DNA of 64,000 nucleotides, taken from Rhodospirillaceae bacterium. GTDB taxonomy: Bacteria; Pseudomonadota; Alphaproteobacteria; UBA6615. Below the pieces are notes generated by a model. That model searched no databases, was not told where the DNA came from, and saw only the letters and a program-made list of their open reading frames with translations. Positions 18,096 through 25,846 of the stretch are shown in pieces. Positions within the stretch are counted from its first letter, which is position 1, and the number at the start of each line of letters is the position of its first letter. The position numbers and the translations under genes were made by a program. The stretch spans positions 1 to 64,000 of the forward strand of contig JABJEK010000101.1 of assembly GCA_018702955.1 (NCBI GenBank), read 5' to 3'.

Positions 18096-18464
18096 CTAGG
18101 CGTCGATGAATTTCTGCACAGTTTCCAGGAACTCGGAGACCGAGATAGGCTTGGCGATATACGCCTCGCATCCACCCTGCCGGATCTTTTCCTCGTCGCC
18201 CTTCATAGCAAAAGCGGTTACGGCGATCACCGGAATATCGCGAAGGTTTTCGTCCTCCTTGATCCATTTCGTGACCTCAAGCCCCGAGACCTCCGGCAAC
18301 TGGATATCCATCAGAACGAGGTCAGGGTGATGTTCGCGGGCCAATTGCAGCGCTTCGCGCCCATCCTTGGTCTGGAGCGTGTCATACCCCTGAGCTTCCA
18401 GCAGATCGTGGAAGAGCTTCATGTTCAGTTCATTGTCTTCGACAATGAGTACGGTCTTGGACAT
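18096..18464 (-). CDS. divK: Single-domain response regulator DivK
   Basis: A 122-residue stand-alone receiver domain. The start [35 protein letters not shown] and the phosphoacceptor region [22 protein letters not shown] (Asp53), then [31 protein letters not shown], match DivK closely. DivK~P controls cell-cycle kinases (DivJ/PleC/DivL-CckA in Caulobacter) and so CtrA activity and asymmetric division. I use the internal ATG at the receiver start; the 214-codon track ORF is an upstream extension without support. pleD, which often follows divK, is not next to it here. Confidence 0.94.
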   Translation of the reverse strand: MSKTVLIVEDNELNMKLFHDLLEAQGYDTLQTKDGREALQLAREHHPDLVLMDIQLPEVSGLEVTKWIKEDENLRDIPVIAVTAFAMKGDEEKIRQGGCEAYIAKPISVSEFLETVQKFIDA

Positions 18465-18613
18465 GCCCAGCCTGACATTGTTTGTGAAATAGGCCGGGCC
18501 ATCCCCCACAGTCACCCCCATGAGCCGTCCGTCCCCCGACCTGGCGCGGACTCGCTGAGGAAAATGGATAATAATGCTGCAAATGTCCACAGCTAGCCTC
18601 GACCTCCATCGAC

Positions 18614-19525
18614 ATGCGCATCGGAATTGACCTCGGCGGCACGAAAATCGAAGGAATCGTCCTCGACGATTCCGGCGTCGAGATCGCACGCGCGCGCCTC
18701 GGGGCACCGCGGGGCGACTACGAAGCAACCCTGAACGCAATCGCGCAACTCATTGAGCAGATCGACCCCGCGGCGGATGACGCCACGTCTGTCGGGATCG
18801 GCATACCCGGGACGATCTCTCCTGTCACCGGATTGATCAAGAATGCGAACTCGACCTGGCTCACCGGCCAGCCCTTTGATCGCGACCTCGCAAACCGTCT
18901 CGGCCGCGCAGTGCGGGTCGCGAACGATGCGAACTGTTTTGCCATTTCGGAAGCGACGGACGGTGCGGCCGAGGGTGCAGAAACGGTTTTCGGCGTGATC
19001 ATCGGCACCGGCGTTGGCGGCGGTCTTGTGAACCGGGGCCGGATCCTGGTTGGCGGCAACGCCATCGCCGGCGAATGGGGGCACACCCCCCTGCCCTGGA
19101 TGACGGCTGACGAGTATCCCGGACGCGACTGCTTCTGCGGCCGGCGCGGCTGTATCGAGACCTTTGTCTCCGGGCCCGCGTTCGAACGCGATCATGCGGA
19201 ACAGACCGGGACGCCGCTTTCAGCTGCCGACATCGCTGCCGCATCCGGCGCCGGCGATGCAGGCGCTGCCGCATCCCTCGCGCGCCTCGAGAGCCGGCTG
19301 GCACGCAGCCTTGCGATGATCATCAACATCATCGATCCCGATGTGATCGTCCTCGGCGGCGGATTGTCGAACATGGACCGCCTTTACGCGCATCTGCCCG
19401 GCCTGATCGACGATCATATTTTCTCGGATTCGATCTCGACCCCGATCCGCAAGGCCAAACATGGCGATTCCAGTGGCGTACGGGGTGCAGCGTGGCTCTG
19501 GCCCTCGATTGGCGCCCCGACATGA
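18614..19525 (+). CDS. ROK family sugar kinase (fructokinase-like)
   Basis: A 303-residue ROK-fold kinase. The ATP-binding phosphate-1 motif [21 protein letters not shown] is at the N-terminus. [32 protein letters not shown] carries the sugar-binding region, followed by [36 protein letters not shown]. The ROK zinc-type motif [21 protein letters not shown] is intact, and [15 protein letters not shown] lies near the end. It resembles Mak/fructokinase-like ROK proteins more than ROK repressors, since it has no helix-turn-helix domain. The substrate (fructose, mannose or N-acetylglucosamine) cannot be fixed from sequence. The stop overlaps the dinB start (ATGA). Confidence 0.88.
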   Translation: MRIGIDLGGTKIEGIVLDDSGVEIARARLGAPRGDYEATLNAIAQLIEQIDPAADDATSVGIGIPGTISPVTGLIKNANSTWLTGQPFDRDLANRLGRAVRVANDANCFAISEATDGAAEGAETVFGVIIGTGVGGGLVNRGRILVGGNAIAGEWGHTPLPWMTADEYPGRDCFCGRRGCIETFVSGPAFERDHAEQTGTPLSAADIAAASGAGDAGAAASLARLESRLARSLAMIINIIDPDVIVLGGGLSNMDRLYAHLPGLIDDHIFSDSISTPIRKAKHGDSSGVRGAAWLWPSIGAPT

Positions 19526-20844
19526 CCGAAAGCAGCCAGGACGCGCACACGGGGCTCTGCCGCGATTGTGCGGCCTCTGTTCCGCCCGGTTCGCGACATT
19601 GCCCTGCCTGCGCCGCGCCGCGGATTTTGTCTCACCGTGAACTCGATACCTTGTCGATCGCACATATCGACTGCGATGCGTTCTATGCCAGCGTCGAGAA
19701 ACGCGACGACCCCTCCCTGCGCGACAAGCCGGTGATTGTGGGCGGCCGGCAGCGCGGCGTCGTGTCTGCCGCCTGCTACATCGCCCGCATCAAGGGCGTG
19801 CACTCGGCAATGCCCATGTTCCAGGCGCTCAAACTCTGCCCCGATGCGACGGTGATCCGGCCGGACATGGAAAAATACAGCGTGGTCGGGCGACAAATCC
19901 GCGAATTGATGCGCGAGATCACCCCGCTGGTCGAGCCACTCTCGATCGATGAAGCCTTCCTCGACCTCACAGGCACCCAGAAGCTGCATCATGCGAGCCC
20001 GGCGAAGTCACTTATCCGCCTGGTCAATCAGATCGAGCGTGAGATTGGCGTCACCGCGTCGGTCGGTCTCAGCTACAACAAATTCCTGGCGAAGCTGGCG
20101 TCCGACATCGACAAACCGAGGGGCTTTGCGGTCATCGGCCGGGGAGAAGCCCTGACATTTCTCGATACGCTGCCGGTGACGCGAATATGGGGGGTTGGCA
20201 AGTCCCTGCATCGCAAACTGACCGCCGACGGTCTGCACACCATCGGCCAGTTACGCGCCTATGACGAAGCCCGCCTGATAAAGCGCTACGGCGCAATCGG
20301 CCAGCGCCTGGCGCGCTTCAGCCATGGCGAAGATTCACGGGTCATAACGCCTCACTCGTTGCCCAAGAACCTGTCGAGCGAGACCACCTTCTCTGAAGAC
20401 ATTGCCGATCCCGATACCCTCGGAAAACGCCTGTGGCCGTTGTGCGAAAAGGTCACGGACCGGATGAAGGCCCGCGACCTTGCGGGACGGACCGTCACGC
20501 TCAAACTGAAATCTTCCCAGTTCAAGACCCTGACCAGGTCGCACGCGCTGCCGGCGCCGACCCAGCTGGCCGAGACCCTGTATCGCGCTGCGGTGCCCCT
20601 GCTCGACCGGGCGATCGCGGCGGCCCCATCCGGCAGCACGTTCCGACTGATCGGTATCGGGCTTTCGAATTTCGCCGACCCGCTCGAGGCCGACCCGCCT
20701 GATTTGGCCGACCCCGATGCCGATCACCGCAAGAAGGTCGAGGCGGTCATCGATCAGGTCCGCGGCAAGCTGGGCCGTGATGCCATCGGGAAAGGGCGAT
20801 CCATTCGCGGCGACAAAAGGCAAAAGCCCGACGACAAGCGCTGA
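19522..20844 (+). CDS. dinB: DNA polymerase IV with N-terminal zinc ribbon
   Basis: A 440-residue Y-family translesion polymerase. I use the ATG overlapping the ROK stop (ATGA), giving [20 protein letters not shown]. An N-terminal C-x2-C-x10-C-x2-C ribbon (CRDC...CPAC, about residues 13-30), absent from E. coli DinB, precedes the palm. Catalytic residues are in IAHIDCDAFYASVEKRDDPSL and EPLSIDEAFLDLTGT. SVGLSYNKFLAKLASDIDKPRGF and the HhH region WGVGKSLHRKLTADGLHTIGQL follow. The little-finger domain is present, ending in a basic tail. The beta-clamp peptide is not obvious to me. Confidence 0.95.
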   Translation: MTESSQDAHTGLCRDCAASVPPGSRHCPACAAPRILSHRELDTLSIAHIDCDAFYASVEKRDDPSLRDKPVIVGGRQRGVVSAACYIARIKGVHSAMPMFQALKLCPDATVIRPDMEKYSVVGRQIRELMREITPLVEPLSIDEAFLDLTGTQKLHHASPAKSLIRLVNQIEREIGVTASVGLSYNKFLAKLASDIDKPRGFAVIGRGEALTFLDTLPVTRIWGVGKSLHRKLTADGLHTIGQLRAYDEARLIKRYGAIGQRLARFSHGEDSRVITPHSLPKNLSSETTFSEDIADPDTLGKRLWPLCEKVTDRMKARDLAGRTVTLKLKSSQFKTLTRSHALPAPTQLAETLYRAAVPLLDRAIAAAPSGSTFRLIGIGLSNFADPLEADPPDLADPDADHRKKVEAVIDQVRGKLGRDAIGKGRSIRGDKRQKPDDKR

Positions 20845-20873
20845 CACCAACCCTGCCGATCAAATTTGAAGAT

Positions 20874-21716
20874 TTAGTTGCAGCGAGGTGGCGCGATTTC
20901 TTCAATCTCGACAAGTGCCGCAACCAAAGAGAACTCGCCGTAATCGAACTCGAACCGGCGTACCACGCCGTTGTCCTGCAGGACCTGGGTCATCTCGAAT
21001 TCCGGCTCCTCGTTAAGCCCCCTGCCGGCGCTGCTGGCGAACATCGCCAGGCGAACCGGCCACCATTTATGAGCACTCAGGTCACCAAAGCTGTTCTCGC
21101 TGCCATCCCCGGCGTCACGCGCCTTGCCCAGAATGAGTGAATTCGCCGCCATGGGCGCATTTTCCGGCTGGGAGCCGTCGAAGTAATGACTGAAGGCCCG
21201 CTTCTGACCCTGCTCGGCGGCTTCGATCACGGCAATCGTGTGCTCGAAGGGAAACACCGTGTCGGCAGGCAGATCCACCGCCACACCGCGCGGCACATTG
21301 TAGGTTGCGCGCCCCGCCTTGCCGGGTCCGGCCCGTTCGGCCGCGCCTTTGACTGCCTCAACAGTCTCACCGCCGATGCGGGTTTCGGAATCAAAGCTGA
21401 ACAGGGTGCCGTCGAGCGCCTCGAAGCTCGTCATCACGACTTCGGAGTTAATCGGCTCGCCCTCGCCGGGGGCCATGCTGACGATAAGACGCTGGCTGGA
21501 TGTCCAGCCGTCACACGCGCGGTTCCATTCCGCCACCATGCGGCCGCGCGCATCAACGATCTGAGAGCCCATGTCCACACGACCGATGCGAATTTCATAG
21601 AAGGCGCGGTGAGACGCGTGGATCACAACCGCCCCGGCGCTATCGGGAATCAACAATGCTGCCAGCAATCCGCCGGCAAGCGCGTTTCGAATGGTCTTGA
21701 TCTGAAAGGTCATCAT
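20874..21716 (-). CDS. eipB: Periplasmic EipB-like (DUF1849) envelope-integrity protein
   Basis: A 280-residue exported protein with a signal peptide ending near LLIPDSAGA. The mature part begins with HASHRAFYEIRIG and continues with ARGRMVAEWNRACDGWTSSQRLIVSM, matching the DUF1849/EipB family. Brucella EipB is a periplasmic spiral beta-sheet protein needed for envelope integrity, with one disulfide between a cysteine in this ACDG/ACEG motif and a C-terminal cysteine. Here the only obvious partners are C in RACDG and C in the terminal PPRCN, so the bond can form. In Brucella it interacts genetically with TtpA, a TPR protein. It may share the leftward transcription of the SPOR lipoprotein gene upstream. 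Confidence 0.85.
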   Translation of the reverse strand: MMTFQIKTIRNALAGGLLAALLIPDSAGAVVIHASHRAFYEIRIGRVDMGSQIVDARGRMVAEWNRACDGWTSSQRLIVSMAPGEGEPINSEVVMTSFEALDGTLFSFDSETRIGGETVEAVKGAAERAGPGKAGRATYNVPRGVAVDLPADTVFPFEHTIAVIEAAEQGQKRAFSHYFDGSQPENAPMAANSLILGKARDAGDGSENSFGDLSAHKWWPVRLAMFASSAGRGLNEEPEFEMTQVLQDNGVVRRFEFDYGEFSLVAALVEIEEIAPPRCN

Positions 21717-21775
21717 GAATCCATTCTAACCGGAAAATTCCGACGGATTCACGTCACACAGTGAGTTGAAGAAGG

Positions 21776-22660
21776 CTAGTTGACCCGAACAGCCCGATCA
21801 TCGACCTGCGGCGCGACAACGCCGGCGCTGGAGACGGTCACCGTGCCGCAAGGCGGCAGCGTGCCGTCGGCGTTGCACACCCGCAGAATCCAGGCATCCA
21901 CCGCGCCCATTTGCCGGACTTTCGACAACGGCGCATCGACCACGACCCGGTGCCAGGTCCGACCGTCAACGCGCATCGAACGCACCTCGGCGCCCACCGA
22001 CGCGTATCGGGCGGCCTGTTTCCAGGCATTGTTGATGGATTGGAAACTACCCACGACCGACATGACATGGGACGGGGCAGATGATGACCCTTCCGGCTGT
22101 CGTGCCGGTACGTCAGGCTGGGACGGCGCCTGCGGCCGGGATAACGCAATGTCGTAGATCGGCATGTTCAAATAGGCCGGTCGGGACTTCGGCGCGGCAT
22201 CGGCAAAACGGCCAGTTGAGGCACTCGTCTCGAGCCACGCAGCCCCCACCGGCGCGAACGCCGCTGCCGTCTGCCGGTCATCCACGACCACGGTACCCGG
22301 GCCGAACCCTTCGACAAACCCAGCCACATCGACCGGGACCACAAACGGATCGTCTAGCGGCGCGATGTCATCGCTGCCCTGCCAATTGTCGCCATCGGGA
22401 GCTGCCGCGACCATAATCTGCGGGCCTTCCGCAGTCTGTGTATCGTCCGGATTCGCTTCGCAGATTTCACGGCCCTGGACCACCCGGAACAACGCACAAT
22501 CCTGTTGTGCAACTTCGGAAATGGCATGGTCCGTGACACTCTTGCCCGAAGCCAGATAACTGACCCCGTCCAGCGCCCAGGACGCCACCGAAAGGGCCGG
22601 CGGCAATCCACATGCGCTCAGTAAAAGCGGTAATCCAATCAAGGCTAAATTTTTTCGCAT
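21776..22660 (-). CDS. SPOR-domain lipoprotein
   Basis: A protein of about 294 residues. I choose the ATG giving MRKNLALIGLPLLLSACGLPP, a lipoprotein signal with lipobox LSAC; the track ORF begins in the AT-rich upstream region. The middle (about residues 70-190) is low-complexity and unassigned. The C-terminal about 90 residues (HVMSVVGSFQSINNAWKQAARYASVGAEVRSMRVDGRTWHRVVVDAP) look like a SPOR domain, which binds denuded glycan strands at the septum. A conserved-looking block near the lipobox (SVASWALDGVSYLASGKSVTDHAISEVAQQDCALFRV) is typical of uncharacterised alphaproteobacterial lipoproteins. Its promoter contains a palindrome (see separate entry). Confidence 0.75.
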   Translation of the reverse strand: MRKNLALIGLPLLLSACGLPPALSVASWALDGVSYLASGKSVTDHAISEVAQQDCALFRVVQGREICEANPDDTQTAEGPQIMVAAAPDGDNWQGSDDIAPLDDPFVVPVDVAGFVEGFGPGTVVVDDRQTAAAFAPVGAAWLETSASTGRFADAAPKSRPAYLNMPIYDIALSRPQAPSQPDVPARQPEGSSSAPSHVMSVVGSFQSINNAWKQAARYASVGAEVRSMRVDGRTWHRVVVDAPLSKVRQMGAVDAWILRVCNADGTLPPCGTVTVSSAGVVAPQVDDRAVRVN

Positions 22661-22742
22661 CGCAAGCCTCCCACAGCTCGTCCCGGATACTGGACCGGAG
22701 CGACTCGCGTTGCATAGAGAAAAATCAGAAGATGCCTCTAAA

Positions 22743-22771
22743 ATACTAAATTCATTGAATTTCTTGTCCAA
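22743..22771 (-). promoter_or_regulatory. Promoter with internal palindrome upstream of the SPOR lipoprotein gene
   Basis: On the minus strand TTGGAC (-35) and TAGTAT (-10) are 17 bases apart. The spacer contains the perfect palindrome AAATTCATTGAATTT (22748-22762, 7+1+7). This is a plausible operator placed between the promoter elements. It lies in an AT-rich island spanning about 22730-22890. Confidence 0.5.
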
Positions 22772-22948
22772 GAAACGTTCGTCAAATTGATCCATTCACC
22801 AATTATATTCAATAATATCAGGGCTCTATACATTACCTGCAGAGAGTCAATTAAGTAAATAATATGTACTATAAATCAATAGGTTATGAGGCATTTCGAG
22901 GAACGTCCAAAACTCAACCTTTCGCGTCAATGCAACATGATCGAGCGT

Positions 22949-23932
22949 CTAGCCGATATCGAGCACCACGTTGCCGATATGTCTGGCGGCCTCCACCATT
23001 TCATGGGCGGCAGCGATCTCCTCCAACGGAAAACGCGCCGCGATGGTCGTCGTCAGGCTGCCATCGGCAAGCATCTTGTTGAGCGCCGCAACCCCCTCGT
23101 CCCGTTCCGCATCGGTGATCGAATAGACGATGAACCATTTGAGGTTCGCACCTTTGACGATGAAATCCTGCGCTGGAACGCTGGCCATGGCATCGACCGT
23201 TCCATAGATGATGACGGTGCCGCGCGGGGCAAGAATCTGGCCGTAACCCGGTGCGTTCGCCGACAGGTTCAACTCAACAATCCGATCCACACCCTTGCCG
23301 TCAGTCATGTCGAGAATCTGCGCCGCCACATCCTCGGTGCGGTAGTTCACCACTTCGTCGGCACCGGCCTGGCGCACATAGTCGGCTTTCTCTTCCGAGC
23401 TGACAGTGGTGATCACCCGCGCACCATTCGCCTTGGCGACCTGGACCGCGTGATCGCCAACCGCGCCCGCACCACCCTGCACCAGGATCGTCTGGCCAGA
23501 CACATCGCCATCGAACATCACGGCCCGGTGGGCGGTAAGGAACGGAATGCCGAAGCAGGCCGCCTCGGCCATGTCGGTCCCGGCCGGCAGGTCGATCACG
23601 TATTTCGCGGGCATGCAGATATACTCCGCTGCCGTACCAAAAGGCCGCTGCCACTGGCCATTCATCAGCCAGACGTCGCGCCCGACGCGGCCGCCATCCA
23701 CACCGTCGCCGACCGCATCGATCGTGCCGGCACCATCGCTTTGGGGAATGATCAGCGGGAAGGGAATGACCCCGCCACGCCCGCGCGCCCGCGCCTTCCA
23801 GTCCGACGGGTTCACCCCTGACGTCGCGAGCCGCACCCGCACCTCGCCCGGCCCCGGCTCCGGCGTTGGCTGTTCACCCACCGTCAGAACGTCGGCGGCT
23901 GAACCCAGTCGATCATAAAATGCTGCGCGCAT
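22949..23932 (-). CDS. Zinc-free MDR-type quinone/NADPH oxidoreductase
   Basis: A 327-residue medium-chain dehydrogenase/reductase. The start at MRAAFYDRLGSAADVLTVGEQPTPEPGPGEVRV has a strong GGAGGA ribosome-binding site. Features include ATSGVNPSDWKARARG, IIPQSDGAGTIDAVGDGV and the nucleotide-binding motif TILVQGGAGAVGDHAVQVAKANGARVITTVSSEEKADYVRQAGADEVVNYRTEDV. The cysteines and histidines that bind zinc in alcohol dehydrogenases are absent, as in quinone oxidoreductase (zeta-crystallin) types. The substrate is unknown. It lies alone between AT-rich DNA and the divergent nnrS-like gene. Confidence 0.85.
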   Translation of the reverse strand: MRAAFYDRLGSAADVLTVGEQPTPEPGPGEVRVRLATSGVNPSDWKARARGRGGVIPFPLIIPQSDGAGTIDAVGDGVDGGRVGRDVWLMNGQWQRPFGTAAEYICMPAKYVIDLPAGTDMAEAACFGIPFLTAHRAVMFDGDVSGQTILVQGGAGAVGDHAVQVAKANGARVITTVSSEEKADYVRQAGADEVVNYRTEDVAAQILDMTDGKGVDRIVELNLSANAPGYGQILAPRGTVIIYGTVDAMASVPAQDFIVKGANLKWFIVYSITDAERDEGVAALNKMLADGSLTTTIAARFPLEEIAAAHEMVEAARHIGNVVLDIG

Positions 23933-24093
23933 GTCACTTCCTCCAGAAAAACGTGATTTGCGAGGCATGATACAGGTGTAGCTTCGCGCAACGCCAGCAT
24001 CCGGCGACAATCCGTCGCTTACGGAGATCGGCGGCGAGCGGTACGATACTCGCTAGACAGTTTGTACCGTCAGCAGAAGATCCGGGAACGACC

Positions 24094-25305
24094 ATGTCCG
24101 CATCCGACCACGAACCCGTTCCACGCTACCGGACCTGGCAGGGCTGGCCGGTCCTGTCACAGGGCTTTCGACCCTTCTTCCTGTTCGCGGGGTTGTGGGC
24201 GATTGTCTCTCTCCTAATCTGGGTGCACGCCTTCCTGGGTCTCTTCGAAAGCCCCGGCGCACTCGCACCTCTCGACTGGCACATCCATGAGATGCTTTTC
24301 GGCTATGGCCCGGCCGTCGTGGCCGGTTTCATGCTGACGGCCATTCCCAACTGGACCGGGCGGCTCCCGCTGCAGGGCTGGCCGCTCGCCGGATTGGCCG
24401 GGTTGTGGATCGCAGGGCGTCTCGCCATCTGGTTTTCGGACACGCTCGGCCCGGTTGCGACGGCCCTGATCGATCTCGCCTTCCTGATCTTCTTCTTTGC
24501 CATCGTGTTGCGCGAAATCACGGCCGGCAAGAACTGGCGAAATCTGCCACTCGTCGCGGCCATCGGCGTCCTGATCGCAGCCAACGCGCTGAGCCATGCG
24601 GGACATGCCGGCCTCACAATCGCCGGGCATGATCTCGAACCCATCGGCACACGGTTGGCGCTGGCGTTATTCGCCGCCCTGATCACGCTGATTGGCGGTC
24701 GCGTCGTGCCCAGCTTCACGCGCAACTGGCTGGCCAAGGCAGGTCACACCCGCCTGCCCGCCCCGTTCGGACGCTTCGATAAAATCGCGTTGGCCATCGG
24801 CGTCGCGTCGCTGTTGGCGTGGGTCTTTGCACCAGAGTCACCCGTGACCGCCGGTCTCCTCGCCCTCGCCGCGATCGCGCACGCCGTGCGCCTTTCGCGC
24901 TGGCGCGGCCTGCCAACATGGCGCGAACCGCTGCTCCTGGTGCTGCATGTCGGCTATGGCTGGATTCCCGTCGCCTTCGCGCTGATCGCTGCCGGCATCA
25001 TCTGGCCCGCACAAGTACCGCCGAGCGCGGGCATTCACGCACTCACGGTCGGCGCGATCGCCACCATGACCCTGGCCGTAATGAGCCGGGCCATCCGCGG
25101 TCATTCCGGGCGCTCGCTGACCGCGGGAACGATTGCCACGCTGGTCTTTTTCGCGATCACGATCGCGGCCCTCGTGCGCGTCGGCGTACCATTCCACAGC
25201 GCGACCTACACCGTGCATCTGATGGTCTCGGCGGCTTTTTGGGTGGCGGCCTTCGGCGGCTTCGTTCTGGTCCACGCCGGCGCCATTCTGATGCGGCCGC
25301 GCTAG
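24094..25305 (+). CDS. nnrS: NnrS family heme-copper membrane protein
   Basis: A 403-residue polytopic protein with about 12 hydrophobic segments. It shows the NnrS hallmarks: GFRPFFLFAGLWAI at the N-terminus, DWHIHEMLFGYGPAVVAGFMLTAIPNWTGRLPLQG with candidate heme/copper histidines, GGRVVPSFTRNWL in the middle and HALTVGAIATMTLAVMSRAIRGHSGR near the end. NnrS proteins protect cells from nitrosative stress and are often induced by NO through NnrR or NsrR. No denitrification gene is next to it, and I see no convincing FNR/NnrR box in the 160-base upstream region. It overlaps the convergent DUF2937 gene by 4 bases. Confidence 0.92.
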   Translation: MSASDHEPVPRYRTWQGWPVLSQGFRPFFLFAGLWAIVSLLIWVHAFLGLFESPGALAPLDWHIHEMLFGYGPAVVAGFMLTAIPNWTGRLPLQGWPLAGLAGLWIAGRLAIWFSDTLGPVATALIDLAFLIFFFAIVLREITAGKNWRNLPLVAAIGVLIAANALSHAGHAGLTIAGHDLEPIGTRLALALFAALITLIGGRVVPSFTRNWLAKAGHTRLPAPFGRFDKIALAIGVASLLAWVFAPESPVTAGLLALAAIAHAVRLSRWRGLPTWREPLLLVLHVGYGWIPVAFALIAAGIIWPAQVPPSAGIHALTVGAIATMTLAVMSRAIRGHSGRSLTAGTIATLVFFAITIAALVRVGVPFHSATYTVHLMVSAAFWVAAFGGFVLVHAGAILMRPR

Positions 25306-25796
25306 CTGGTAAGGCGCTGCTTTCGGGCCTTGCGCCGGCGCAGCTTCACCTTCACCGGCCACTGGCAGAGCTCCCAGACGAGCAAACCGACAACCAACCC
25401 GGCAACGGCGTAGAGCAGGCTCGCCGCATCGAGCGGCATCGCGGGCGTGAAAGCTTCCGCGACGGCGCCGGCGATCTCCCGGTCACCATGCAGGGCCAGC
25501 GCAACGGGTCGCCAAAGCGGCGTCGCACTCTCTATGGCGCTGCGGGAAACCTCGAGGTCTGAAAGACGCCCCGCAAATGCATCGACAAGGCGGTCATGGG
25601 CTTGGCCGTCGCCGACGATCCGCGCGGCATCGCCACCGGAAAGTTCGTTCAGCGTGCGCCGGGCCTCGTCGATATGGCCGCCGAGACGCTGTAGATAGGC
25701 CTGTACAAACGCCGGCCCCTGGGCAGCGGACGCCGCGCCCAGCGCCGCGATCACAGCACCAATCATTGTCAGAACTTTTGCCCATGCCCACCGCAT
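25302..25796 (-). CDS. DUF2937 family membrane protein
   Basis: A 164-residue protein with an N-terminal hydrophobic helix (VLTMIGAVIAALGAASAA), then FVQAYLQRLGGHIDEARRTLNEL, which I recognise as the DUF2937 signature, a helical soluble middle, and a C-terminal transmembrane segment (LLYAVAGLVVGLLVWELCQWPV) followed by a strongly basic tail (KVKLRRRKARKQR). The topology places the helical domain outside the cytoplasm with both ends inside. No function is known for the family. The stop codons of this gene and nnrS interlock, so they converge without a terminator between them. Confidence 0.68.
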   Translation of the reverse strand: MRWAWAKVLTMIGAVIAALGAASAAQGPAFVQAYLQRLGGHIDEARRTLNELSGGDAARIVGDGQAHDRLVDAFAGRLSDLEVSRSAIESATPLWRPVALALHGDREIAGAVAEAFTPAMPLDAASLLYAVAGLVVGLLVWELCQWPVKVKLRRRKARKQRLTS

Positions 25797-25846
25797 AGTG
25801 GGAATATAGAACCGGCGAAAAGGCGAAATTATGACCGCCGACGTTC

